Part shown: piece by piece, positions 1-10,203 of the stretch
How positions within the stretch are numbered: the stretch's first letter is position 1
Layout: every line of letters begins with the position of its first letter
Assembly (NCBI GenBank): GCA_940671915.1
Contig: CALNVZ010003426.1
Span: forward strand, 51,316,379 to 51,380,378
DNA length: 64,000 nt
Direction: 5' to 3'
From: Paracentrotus lividus
Lineage: Eukaryota > Echinodermata > Echinoidea > Camarodonta > Echinidae
The notes under the pieces: generated by a model
What the model was told of the DNA's origin: nothing
Database searches by the model: none
Seen by the model: only the letters and a program-made list of their open reading frames with translations
Made by a program: the position numbers and the translations under genes

Positions 1-354
1 TGATCATTAAGCTGTTATATAATTATGCGTTATCCAGGAAAATAAGTATGTGGCGTATGAGCTATTTTGAGAGCAAAATTGGCCATATTGTACAGAATTT
101 GATCTGATTAGGATTTCGAATTGACACAAGTGACAGGACTTTTTTTCCCCTTTGCAGTAAGTTATTCCTATTTTTGAAAAAAAAAAGACTCTTAGCGTAA
201 TTATTCAAGTTGATCATTTCTTTGAAAAGGTAGTTGCTCGCCATAATCAAGAAAACAAGGAAAAAACTGTGCAAAATACAAAATGTCTATGGCAGCGTTT
301 GATTTGCGTAAAGTGATAGCGCCCTCTTCCTCTTAAGTTTACAGCTAGAATTGA

Positions 355-430
355 TATGGATCAAGGTTCAACTTGCACACTCATGTAATATTCGGAACCC
401 TTGCACTCAATTACATTGAATATTGCTATA
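355..430. mobile_element. Half copy of a small fold-back MITE
   Basis: This stretch (ending in CATTGAATATTGCTATA) matches, with few differences, the right arm of the fold-back element at 29645-29813. Only one arm is present here, so it is a solo half of a dispersed palindromic family. The match includes the segments CTTGCAC, TCATGTAATATTCG and CCCTTGCACTCAAT in the same order. Confidence 0.6.
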
Positions 431-2379
431 CTGTTTCCATCTCCATATTAGTTTGCAATTGTTGGCAGAACTAACAAAGATTGAGATGCCTGCGAGCTAT
501 GAAAAAATCTTGTCTAGTAAATGTAGTATTTTATTATCCAATATTTACTCTCCATTCCCATGGTATAGCTTTGCGGAAAATGATGAATATTTTATTATTT
601 TTTGAGAAGCTTTCATTACATCCCGTTTGATACTAATGCGATTTTGACATATTGGTATAAACCAGATTATAGCACTATGCGTATAATCACCAATAATTCA
701 TAATGGTAAGGTCGGCAACGTCTAATGACTGTGTAATTCAAGAGATTTGTGTAAACGCGACGTTGATATTGATTCGATAGTCGAGATACATGAATGTGTA
801 AGATATATTTATGGACGGTCTTATTTTTCAATGTGACGAAGAGATATGCCATATAAATGTTTCTATAGCTTTTGGGCAAGGCCTTCACTAGACACAATGC
901 TAGATGCTAGATCATGTAGATAGCGTCTGGTGCTGAAAGAATACATACAGCTTGTAGGCTTTCTTAAATAGAAACGTTGAAATAATTAAAAGTAAATACA
1001 TTGTTACCGTCTCTATACAACAAGAGATTCGTTGAAAATAGTCAATTTATCTTCAATATTATTTGGTAGGGCAATAGTGACTAGGCCTACTTCTGTAAAC
1101 ATTTTTTTTAACGTTCACCCCAATTTCATAAAAACAAAGAAGAAAAAATACAATGATCTGCTTATGGGCGTAACGGCAATGTTCAGGAGAACCTTTTCTC
1201 TCATTAATCCTTAATCCTTGCCGGCCAGGAAGGATAGCGAGAGATTAACAAAAAAATATTGAGATAATTGGTATACCCCCTGCATCGTTCGGTTTCTAAG
1301 ACACATCATTCCTCTTGTTGTGGAAATATATCGTCAATATTGCTGTTAAGGCGAATTTGTCATGTCTGTCCGAAAGTTCGCTTCTCCAAGAACGAAATAA
1401 AGTTAGTTAATCCCAAAGTGACATATTGTTCGATTCGTCGAAGATGAAATAAAGTTTGTTGATCCGAAAATAGAAAATCATTCATGAATCCGAGAAGGAA
1501 TAAAATAACTCCAGCTTTATATACATAACCAGTAACTTGATTTTAATTCTCAAATGATGAACATTATTTAATTTTCGCAAGGATGAACATTATTTCCTTT
1601 TCTGATTAAGAACCTCTACCTTATTTCACTTTCATATTAACGACCTCTTGTTTACTTTCGGATAAACAAAACTTTTTTTTTTTGGGGGGGGGGGGGGGGG
1701 GAGAATCGAACCATCGCGGAAAATTTATTCTTCGGACTTTTGCAGAAAGGGGATAAACATACTTGAAAACTGGAAATTTATGGAAATTACAAATAAGTGG
1801 GAGAGAAGTTCCCAAGTTCCGTCACACAATTCAAAACTGTATTATTCATAGCTTCATTGCGCTTGGACAGATCTCCTTCGAACCTTCTCTGATATTTTCC
1901 TTTAATTTTCTGCCTTTTAAAAACCGATTAAATTCCAGGGTTTGATTCCCCTTACCGGTATTTTCGTTTCTAACAGAAGCATTAGTGATGACCATTATGT
2001 CGTGAAAAGTATTAGTATAATGTATTCTTTGGTCGCATGGGGCAACACCGACTAATCTTGATGAATTTTTGATGGAAATACAGTTTTATGGTAATGACGA
2101 TATTTACGAAGTTGACAAATTACGTATTTACCACCTTTGATTTATTTCAAGTGAACTCGGAAAAGGTCGAGCAAAATATTTTCATACAAAAATCTTTACA
2201 TTCTAGAACAGTTTTGTCTCGATCTTATTAAATCCACAGTTGTATACAGAATAATGGCACGGTCCACTCATTCGAGGACATTAAGATGGTGTTGTCCAGA
2301 TAATAATTTAGAGAATAATAAGTCTCAAAATCATCTATGAAGTAATGACTATGGAACTTATTTCTTTATGTCTTTAAGT
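431..2379. other. Intergenic AT-rich DNA, no gene seen
   Basis: No reading frame here looks protein-like. The only notable structure is a T-run followed by an uninterrupted G-run at about 1672-1701. No HECT C-lobe exon, which would complete the gene to the right, was found on the minus strand. Confidence 0.6.
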
Positions 2380-2526
2380 ATTTTGCAGCAAACTGCTAAT
2401 AAGCAGGACTGGTGTAGCAGCAACTCCCATTTTTTTAAACGTCTTTTGATATGACGCGGCCGGAGTTCGAACCCACCCCTTACCATTTATGAGGCAGACG
2501 CTCTATCCACTGAGCAAACACGTTGG
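2380..2526 (-). mobile_element. tRNA-derived SINE
   Basis: On the minus strand a tRNA-like head shows an A-box (GCTCAGTGGATAGAGCG, 2499-2515) and a B-box (GGGTTCGAACTCC, 2462-2474) at normal RNA polymerase III promoter spacing. A non-tRNA body with AGTTGCTGCTACACCAG follows. The acceptor strands do not pair, so this is a SINE rather than a tRNA gene. It abuts the stop codon (2528-2530) of the HECT-like gene on the same strand. I believe similar tRNA-headed SINEs occur in sea urchins, but I could not check the family name. Confidence 0.75.
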
Positions 2527-2527
2527 C

Positions 2528-4273
2528 TCACACCCTTTTTGCTGTTGGTGATAGCGAATTGTAAAGTTTTTTGATTGACTCCACATCAGGAAATGTCAAA
2601 TGAGCTTGAACCACTCTCTTCATACCTTGCAGGGCATACATACTTTTCTGTATTATGCATTTGTGAGCAATCTTTTGTATCAGAGGGCGAATATTTTCGC
2701 TCGTAGGAAGCACATAGCTGCCTTCGCGATGTAGAAGCTCTTCTAAGATTTCCATGCTGTCTTCTGTGAGTGGCTGCTCATCAAGAGCTTGTTTCACAGC
2801 TTCTCTCTCCATTGTACTCATGTACATCAAAAACGAATCGATAAGCTCCGCTGCTGCAGCCTCTTCATCAAACATAATAGCGATAAAGAAAGCTGGAGCT
2901 AACTTGAAAGGAAAAAAATTATAATCCTGATATCCTTTTGACAGTATTCTACCTATTGCTTTCCATTCTTCTAACCCGTACTCTGGGTTGAGTAATGGAA
3001 TCATATAGTCTTCTCCATCAGCATATCTACTAAGGAAGGTCTTCCAGAACAGAATATAGGCCTTTCCTAACACCCCACTAACATCCTCACCAGCCTCACC
3101 GACAAACGTGATATGTAAATTTGTCGTCAAAATCTCAGGCGTCTTGAAAAGAGCAATCATTTCTGATACTACATTTACTCTGTGGAAATAGACATGAACA
3201 GTTTCTGCTGAAGGAACAGCTCCAGCTTTAGGAATAGCTTCTGATAGAGGAATATCTTCAGATTTGACAACAACTTCTGCTTCAGGAACAGCTTCTGCTG
3301 GAGATGGAGCTTCTGCTTGAGGAACAGGTTCTGCTGGAAGAACAAATTTAGCTTCAGGTGCATTTTCTGCTGAAGGAAAATCTTCCGCTTGAAGAACAGC
3401 TTCTGTTGGAGGAACATCTGCAGGGTGAAAATCTGCAGGAAAAAAGTATTCAGCTTGAGGAACAGCCTCAGCTTGAGGCACAACGTCAGTGTTTGTGTAG
3501 ACAAAGAATCCACAGTCAGGGAGGTTACAATCGTCATCATCTTCTACTTTTACAATCTCCTGTTTTACAAGAGGCAAAGTCTCCTCAAGTTGGGCTGAGC
3601 CTACATCCCTGTTTCTTCCAAAATTTATCACACTGTTCTCATTCTCACTGTATCTCTCATTTGGGATCTCCTGCAGATAGCTTGTAGTTGGTTGGTTAAC
3701 TTGTCTGTCCGTGATCCCTTGAGAATTAGAGCTAGCTGCTGTAGTTCTTTTGGTGCAAAGATACAACCTTAGGGTTCTCGATTTAGCATGTTCATACAAT
3801 CCACCTACAGTACAGTCACCCATTTCACAACCTCTAAAGTCTGTGATAGCAAAGTCAAAGTCTCTGATACTTCCCTTGTTTGACTGCCCATAGGGAAAGA
3901 ATAATTCTATTGTTGTCTTGATCAGGTCATCCTGCTTCGCATTTTTGTGGACCAAGACTTTTCTCGTTCCACCGCCATTCTGGCTTCTAACCTGTCGTAA
4001 CAACCCCTTGTCAAAGTATAACCATCCAAGCTCCAGCATTCTATGTGTCTTTTCAGCGTTTTTCTTCATCTGCTTGGAAGGGTTTTCATGATCAAAAGAC
4101 TTTCTTTTTTGTCCTGATTCGTTTCGGATCTTGGCTAGGAGACTCTGTGTTTCTTCTGTTTGTCCATCACTCTTCAATCTACAAAACGCCTTTGCAGCTA
4201 GTCGGTCCCCTAATGCAGGTAGATATACCTTCATGTCTTCATCTTCCATCTCTAAAAATGAGCAGCAATCAAT
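2528..4273 (-). CDS. SAM/HECT-like protein, main coding exon (C-lobe absent)
   Basis: This is the second coding exon of a two-exon gene and gives residues 29-609 of the joined protein. The acceptor TTCCTTCCCTCAG ends at 4274, and the frame continues from exon 1 in phase 0. In order the protein shows: the second half of a SAM-like fold (residues about 29-60, with LEMEDEDMK and LPALGDRLA); a basic KRK...QMKK segment (84-99) that could be a nuclear signal; a conserved module (about 107-203, LGWLYF, RQVRSQNGGGTRK, LYLCTK) usual in this family of marine invertebrate and fish proteins; an acidic linker with VKQE, VKVE and VKSE; a V/P-x-A-E repeat tract (about 292-386); and a HECT N-lobe-like region (391-596, FVGEAGEDVSGV). 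The last residues, LSPTAKRV, resemble the start of the hinge leading to the C-lobe, but no C-lobe or catalytic cysteine follows. The family is E3 ligase-like (G2E3-related), but ligase activity cannot be claimed for this model. The gene either continues past the left edge from a donor at the stop (GTGAGC, about 2530) or was truncated at the SINE. Confidence 0.85.
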   Translation of the reverse strand: MDCCSFLEMEDEDMKVYLPALGDRLAAKAFCRLKSDGQTEETQSLLAKIRNESGQKRKSFDHENPSKQMKKNAEKTHRMLELGWLYFDKGLLRQVRSQNGGGTRKVLVHKNAKQDDLIKTTIELFFPYGQSNKGSIRDFDFAITDFRGCEMGDCTVGGLYEHAKSRTLRLYLCTKRTTAASSNSQGITDRQVNQPTTSYLQEIPNERYSENENSVINFGRNRDVGSAQLEETLPLVKQEIVKVEDDDDCNLPDCGFFVYTNTDVVPQAEAVPQAEYFFPADFHPADVPPTEAVLQAEDFPSAENAPEAKFVLPAEPVPQAEAPSPAEAVPEAEVVVKSEDIPLSEAIPKAGAVPSAETVHVYFHRVNVVSEMIALFKTPEILTTNLHITFVGEAGEDVSGVLGKAYILFWKTFLSRYADGEDYMIPLLNPEYGLEEWKAIGRILSKGYQDYNFFPFKLAPAFFIAIMFDEEAAAAELIDSFLMYMSTMEREAVKQALDEQPLTEDSMEILEELLHREGSYVLPTSENIRPLIQKIAHKCIIQKSMYALQGMKRVVQAHLTFPDVESIKKLYNSLSPTAKRV

Positions 4274-4605
4274 CTGAGGGAAGGAAAAATAGAAAGACGT
4301 GTCAATTAAAAACCGACGAACATTGAAATTAACAAGGTGAATGCCTATACATCATAATTCATAAATAATAATAATATGGACTCATCAAGTGAAGAAAGAC
4401 TTTCACATGTACTCTACTGTGTCTACTGTGCAGCAAGAGCTTCTGACATGCTTTAAAAATAACAAGAACATGTCAAAATAAGATATGTCTTATGAAATTA
4501 CATCTCATATGTTTGAGTAGTTTAGTATAAAGAAGAGACAGCGACAAACGAATATTTTAAACAAAATTGAGCATTATATAAATTTCACAAAATCATAACT
4601 TTTAC

Positions 4606-4689
4606 CTTTTCCTCTTCCAAGGCCTTGAGGATAGAACCATTCACACCCCTCCTCTGCAGGAAAGCTATTAGATCGTCTTGTTCCGCCAT
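4606..4689 (-). CDS. SAM/HECT-like gene, first coding exon
   Basis: The exon runs from ATG at 4689 to a GTAAAAG donor at 4605 and encodes 28 residues (begins MAEQDDLIAFLQ, ends KALEEEK). It ends in phase 0 and joins exon 2 at IDCCSFLEMEDEDM without a stop. The junction rebuilds one compact helical SAM-like domain ('...GVNGSILKALEEEK' followed by 'IDCCSFLEMEDEDM'). That fold-level continuity is the reason to prefer this start over the internal ATG at 4249. The start context AAAGCATGG is acceptable. A possible acceptor (TTACCACAG, about 4715) just upstream suggests that the 5' untranslated region is spliced. Confidence 0.8.
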
Positions 4690-4750
4690 GCTTTATTAGT
4701 AGGAATACAGTCTGTGGTAACCAGAATAGGAACAGAAAAAAACAATATTA

Positions 4751-5026
4751 CAGTCAAACCTGCCTTAAGTCGAATTTTAGTGTATTGTATTTTTTTTTTC
4801 CATTCATTACAAACATTCGAAATTCAAACATAAATTAAATTAAATTACAGTATGAAATACGAAATCAATACAATGGGACTAAAGAAAAAGCTTCAATTAG
4901 AAAAAAAAATCGACTTATGAAGGGTTAAAAACAACAGAACATAAAGAGACAATGACTTGAAAGGATTTTCGACTTACATGATTATTGAATCGACTTATGA
5001 AAGTTCGACTTAGGGAAATTTGACTG
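4751..5026. mobile_element. pogo/Tigger-like MITE
   Basis: Terminal inverted repeats begin CAGTCAAACCT (4751) and end AAATTTGACTG (5026), with CGACTTA-type subterminal repeats inside. TA flanks the left end, and the right flank has CA where TA would be expected. The length is about 276 bp. It lies just 5' of the first coding exon of the SAM/HECT-like gene, in its probable 5' intron. Confidence 0.65.
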
Positions 5027-5834
5027 CACTTCCTACAGTCATGCAATTTAAAGCCTATAGTCAATAATTTCCACACACTTGTCACATAATTTGGATTTTA
5101 CAAACTGTTACTAAGATAAACTGGTATCAAACTAATTTATTTTAAATTTCGCATAAAAGACTTTCCATGTTGTCTTGTTTTGGTGTGTAAAGGATGAAAT
5201 GGTATCATTTATTTTTGTACTTTACAGTATAAACTGATTTACCAATCTCTATTAGATTCGGGGCAACTTGATCCAAGCTGTTTGATCAAAGTGGCGTGAA
5301 AGTTATAAAGTGGTTCAAATAAAGCAAAGGAAGTTGCAGTTTCAATATTTTCACATGAGAAAATAGACTCATGCGTTATCATTATGATTGATTCATGTAT
5401 AGATATGCATAAATCAATAGTGGTAACACATTACACTGATTCGCATAAATTATTTGGACATTGAACAAAACTTTAATTTCAGTAATATTGCTGCACCAAA
5501 TCAAATCCATATTTACCGGTGTAGGGCCTATAGGTTTCACGAGAATTCCCGGGTATTCCCCCCCCCCCTCCCCCCACTCATGCCACTAGCACTGGATATC
5601 CTTTATAACTACTATGAACCTATTCACTACATGACTCTAAGTGGTGTTGGACCAAGCGGGCCCACATAACATATCAATATACATGCCCTGTGCAGAGCAT
5701 GGATGCCCATATGACATGTGCTTTGGCTTTGACATGGTTAATACTGCATTCATTGAGACAAATTCAACGAGTTAAAAGGTAGTAAAGTCAAGGATTTATG
5801 ATTGGTAGCAAAACGATCACATGATAGTACTCAC

Positions 5835-5990
5835 CACTCCTAGAGTAGATCAACGTTGATATCGAAGTCGTACTCGGAGCTTGATGAACGATTTCGCCAA
5901 TTCAGATTCAGAGTCAGCCAATACCAATGCACATACAACGATAGTAGTTTCTGCATGCTGTGGCCGCGCGCGATACGGCATGTAGCTGAC
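5835..5990 (-). other. Possible untranslated 5' exon of the SAM/HECT-like gene
   Basis: On the minus strand TAGGAGTG is followed by a near-ideal donor GTGAGTACT at 5834. The acceptor at about 4715 just before the start codon would complete a 5'-UTR intron of about 1.1 kb. The upstream boundary is a guess, and there is no coding evidence. RNA reads crossing 5835 to 4714 would settle it. Confidence 0.3.
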
Positions 5991-6330
5991 GTGCGGGAAC
6001 TATAATGTCGTTTTAACGAGATATTATGCAGTGTAAGGGATGTTTATCTCATTCAAATGAGATATGACTCATATAATCTCCGCACTATTATAGCACGCGC
6101 AAGCTATACCATGTATATATACGGCATGCCGTAGCTAACGTGCGGGAACTCTTCTGCCGTTTTAATGAGACGTTATGCCGTAATAATGGGATATAGTTAT
6201 CTCATCAAAATGAGTTGTGAGTCATTTTAATGAGATATTATGTCGTTTTAACGACATCATTATCTCATTAAAATGAGATATGGAGTCTTTTTAATGAGAT
6301 AATGTCTCGTTTATTGAGAGAGGAATATTT
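5965..6330. repeat. Cluster of ATCTCATTTTAATGAGAT palindromes
   Basis: Short palindromes built on TCATTTTAATGA occur at least six times in about 300 bp (for example ATCTCATTAAAATGAGAT near 6263). A direct repeat of about 50 bp containing GCTRACGTGCGGGAAC occurs near 5980 and 6130. The cluster sits 5' of the SAM/HECT-like gene. It may be a fragment of a dispersed repeat or a regulatory array. Confidence 0.6.
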
Positions 6331-6416
6331 TCGCATGACCCCTCCAACCGGGGCTCCGTATTATAGTGCTATGATACTGTGACAAAGGGATTTATTTAGC
6401 GGTTTTAGTAGTAGCG

Positions 6417-6473
6417 ATGGTGGTGGTAGTAGTAGTACTACTACTACTGCTTCTATCACCACTACTACTACTG

Positions 6474-6530
<57 letters not shown>

Positions 6531-6537
6531 TTACTAC
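6417..6537. repeat. CTA/TAG trinucleotide microsatellite
   Basis: An uneven TAG tract followed by CTA/ACT repeats makes a long potential hairpin. Confidence 0.9.
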
Positions 6538-6911
6538 AGCTTGGAAAATAGTTTTAAGACCATATCATAAGGGAGCTCTAATATGCCTTGGTCTAATAAG
6601 TATTTCCAAAGCTGGAGTAATGATAGCAGCAGTAGTAATAAGTAGTAGCAATAGCCCTAAATGAATATCCAAGATTCTTAATTTTATCTATGCCATTGTG
6701 TTGAAGACATGACCTCGACTGGAATCCACTCATCATATTTTAGTGAATTAATATGGAATACGATAACTGCTCTATACACGAGATAATCAAATAAATTGGT
6801 TAATTGGAAAATCACACCAATTATGCTAATGAAGACGGCATCTCTTATAAAACACGATTGGGTAATAATGTCCCTCGTTTATGGTTTCGGTGTTTCAATT
6901 CAGTTTATGAG

Positions 6912-7255
6912 GTCAGAGAGAAGAGAGAGAGAGAGAGGGGGGGGAGTGAGAGATGAATAAGTGGGTGTGGTATGCGTGTTGAAAAAGGAGAGAATGAGAC
7001 TGAAAGATGAGGGAGGGATAAACTAATAATTATAAAGATCGAGAGAGGGAAAGAGAGAGAGAGAGAGAAAGGGAGAGAGAGAAATAAAATGGCGGGTATG
7101 GCATGAATGCTTAAAATGAAGAGAAAGAGAGGGAGAAGGGGGAGAGAGAGAGGGAGGGAGAGAGGATCGAGTGTGGGTTGTGGGAATATGTGGGTGTGAT
7201 ATGAGTGTTTAAGATGGAAAGAGTGAGATGGAGATTGACAGAGAGATAGAAATAA
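6912..7255. repeat. GA-rich low-complexity tract
   Basis: About 340 bp of interrupted GA/GGGA repeats in which the segment GAGTGT(G)T...GAGAGAGAGAG recurs several times. Leucine/serine-rich open frames across it on the minus strand are composition artefacts. Confidence 0.85.
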
Positions 7256-7435
7256 ATAAAGATACATAAATGCTGAAATATGTTATTTTGGATGATATTT
7301 CCAAAAATGTTTACCATTGTAATCATAATAATAATAATATAGTAATTGAATGGAATCAGAAATAAATATTAATGTCTTGCATATATGTCCTCTATATCAA
7401 ATCGGAGACTACTTTGCATCAACAGACAGTATCCA

Positions 7436-7650
7436 GGCGCGTATCCAGGATTTGGCACCCCGGGGGACCGATGTGTTTTTGATTTTGGCGCCCCCCAGTG
7501 CTGGATCCAGAAAGGATTTTTTTTATTATTATTATTATTTTTTTTTTAAACATTGCCCTCAATTCGGCGCCCCTCTAAGGCCTACCCGGGGGCCCGGGCC
7601 CATAACCCCCCCCCCCCCCCCCCAGAATATGCGCATGGTATCTTTTTAAA
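7436..7650. mobile_element. End fragment of a hAT-like element with G/C-run
   Basis: The segment starts CAGGCGCGTATCCAGGATTT, close to the CAGGGGCGGATCCAGGATT-type ends common in marine invertebrate genomes. It runs through GGCGCCCC motifs into a long C-run at about 7607-7622. No matching right end was found. Confidence 0.4.
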
Positions 7651-8503
7651 AAAAAAAAAAAATAATAAATAAGTATAAATCTTGGATCATATTGCTTGCA
7701 TCACCGGTTTATTCATACACAATTATATTCAAGCGATAATGCGTATAACGTACATACGTCCTTGGGGATAATTAATGCTAAATCTGAGAGAAATCCTGTC
7801 GGCTATTAAAGATTTAATGATGAAAATATGCAGACGTAAGTATGGTAAGGGATTTGACGGATTTAGACAACTTAAGCTCGACTTATTTTTTAAAAATATA
7901 CATCGGCAAGAGAAAGTGGGAGAGTCTTCAAAACAATGACAGACAACTAATCGAGAAACAAAGGGACAGTTAGAAGTTTGACCGTTCATTTTTTACGTAA
8001 TCAAAAAGGAAATCAAATAATTATATGGATATTCAATACCGTAAACATGGTAAAGCCTATAATACAGAAATACTTATACATGACTGTTGGGGAGTAATCA
8101 CGCATTCAGTTTTTCTACACATCATCTATTTGACGGGCTAACAAAATGCTGAGTAAGAATGCAGGAATTTAAAAATATTTGAAAAAAAGGCATCTTTTCC
8201 CATCGCCCCCCTCCGTAACTTTCAATTATTCAATAAATACAAAACCACAGTAATCTCCCTAGCTGAGCTCTTGCAAAGGCCCTTTAAAACCGAAGTAGGC
8301 TATGATACCAACAAATGTCAGAGAGGTTCATATTTATACAGAATTTAATAAAGTGATATCCACAGCTGAGTTGACAAATCTCCTTTCTCTCTTCCTTTTA
8401 CGTATGTCCCTGTCTTTTCTTTCTCATGATTTATCTCCTGTATTTTCTTCTATAAATTAGGTACGTGTGTTATACAAGGTATTTTTAAAAATATGAATAA
8501 TGT
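7651..8503. other. No gene seen
   Basis: AT-rich unique-looking DNA with only short, uninformative open frames. Confidence 0.6.
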
Positions 8504-9382
8504 ATAGGGGAGACTGGGGTAATTATGGCCCCCTTTTTCACATTTCCAATTACTACCATTAAATGAAAAGTCCAATGATATTCTAAATATGTAAAAATAC
8601 AGTCGGTCCATATACCTATAATATACAAATGAAAGTATAAACCTGCTACTTCTCATTTGCATATTAATTACCATTATCTTAACAACTTTGGGGGGGGGGG
8701 CCATGATTACCCCACGGGTTGGGGTATTTATGGCCCCTATTGTAATGACTGTATGAATTCAAAGATATTATGCTAATTAATGATGGTAATGTATAACAAA
8801 TGTTGTTGGTATTCCTAATACTATTATCAACCACCAACAATGATTTAGTCAAGAATTGGTTCAGCCAAAATGTTGAAATTTTGCAATCAAAGCAATACAT
8901 ATATTTATGTACAAAATCGTACAAGTTAATGTCCCCATCTACGCCTATCTGCGCTTATACACTGTTTATGCATTGGGGGCCATAATTACCCCAAATGACA
9001 TTTTCAATTTGAACCCCCTTTACAGCTCTACTATTGAAGATATTCAGGTGGAAGTTTTTCTGTTGTGTTTTTTACTTCCTATTGTTTCAGTTTCAATCAA
9101 AATTTCATCTTAAATGATTTTAATTAATGATACCACACCCCACATAAAAAAGCAGACTTGCCACTTTCCAATGAACAGAATTGTAAAACCGTACATTTTA
9201 GGCTCCCCTAAGCACAACATTTCATGTAAATGGCTTATTTTTCTCATATGATAGTAGGAAGAGTTTAGCTAGGCATGTGTAAAAATTAAATTATCATTGT
9301 GAAATGCAGCAAAGAATTATAAGCTCTCAAAGAAAAGGGGCCATAATTACCCCAGGGCCATAATTACCCCAGTCTCCCCTAT
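8504..9382. mobile_element. GGGGAGAC-ended inverted-repeat element, 879 bp
   Basis: A 28 bp perfect terminal inverted repeat (8504-8531 and 9355-9382) begins ATAGGGGAGACTGGGG. If the target is TA, the element proper is the GGGGAGAC...GTCTCCCC segment between TA dinucleotides. The end motif GGTAATTATGGCC recurs internally at about 8718, 8975 and 9340, so sub-terminal copies of the end are spread through the element. No transposase frame is visible. A relative with the same outer 10 bp but a different inner motif lies at 24989-25860. Confidence 0.75.
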
Positions 9383-9594
9383 TCTGTTGGTCTACTCCAA
9401 GAAGAATGTTGTTTTATTTGATTCAAATTTGGCTGTGCTTGTAACAATGGTTGGAACATATACAGTGATCTATACATTCGATGTAAAAAAAAAAGTTTCC
9501 TAATTGATGATAGTTAAAATTGAAATTAATTGAGTTGAATTAAAAAATAGTTGCTATACAACCAGAGTGGCACCTAAAACGAACACATTACTCA

Positions 9595-10195
9595 CTTACT
9601 CACTCAATCCCTTGACTCTTCCGGAGTCGTTGGGGGGGATTTGAGAGCCGAAGAAGCACATTTTTTCCTCCATGCCTTCCTGTCAGTTGTAGTCGACAGC
9701 AGTTCTTGCATTGTCATATCTGTCCATGTCTTTACATTTTCCATCCAGCTTGTCCTTTGACGTCCTCTTCTGCGTCCACCTTCAACTGTGAACTGTGCCT
9801 TGTAGAATGGTTTTTGACAGGCTGTTGTGTCGGGTGAGGTGACCAAACCATCCTAGCTTACGTCGTTTCACGGTTGCGAGTAGAGGTTGCTGGGGGCCCA
9901 CCAGGTTTCTGATTGTGGTTAATACATAATCATTGGTTTTGTGCTCTCTGTAGGAGATGCAAAGTAGCTTCCTCAGGCATTTAGTTTCAAAAGCCTGTAT
10001 TCTTCGTTCGGTCTCTTCTGAAGTGTCATGCCTCACAACCATAGAGAAAGATGGAGACAACAAGGGCTTATCAGCTTGAATTTGACGTGAAAATGATATT
10101 ACTCTTCCAGATCCTGGATAGTCTTGCCATAGCTGCAGTGGCTGTAGCAATCCTGATACGAATCTCTAACACGTTACAATTCACCATTCACCATG
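9595..10195 (-). mobile_element. Truncated LINE (non-LTR retrotransposon) 3' part
   Basis: Minus-strand frames encode the region after the reverse transcriptase of a non-LTR element: TERRIQAFETKCLRKLL, then TVKRRKLGWFGHLTRHNSL, then GGRRRGRQRTSWM and CASSALKSPPTTPEESRD. Further upstream an IRIATATAAMARL-like stretch can be read in another frame. The frames are broken near 9783 by a 7 bp tandem duplication (CACAGTT). The 3' end is a short TGAG-type repeat tail near 9595. The 5' part, with endonuclease and reverse transcriptase core, is missing, so the copy is dead. Confidence 0.85.
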
Positions 10196-10203
10196 TTCAC
10201 CGT

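Noticed and set aside
2455-2525. A tRNA gene
   Set aside because: A- and B-boxes are present, but the acceptor stem does not pair and a SINE body follows.
3175-3687. Open frames on both strands over the SAM/HECT-like exon
   Set aside because: They are shadows of the V/P-x-A-E repeat tract in other frames; the minus-strand frame of the main exon has the domains and splice sites.
6905-7326. Leu/Ser-rich 120-residue minus-strand protein
   Set aside because: It is the translation of a GA-rich low-complexity tract.
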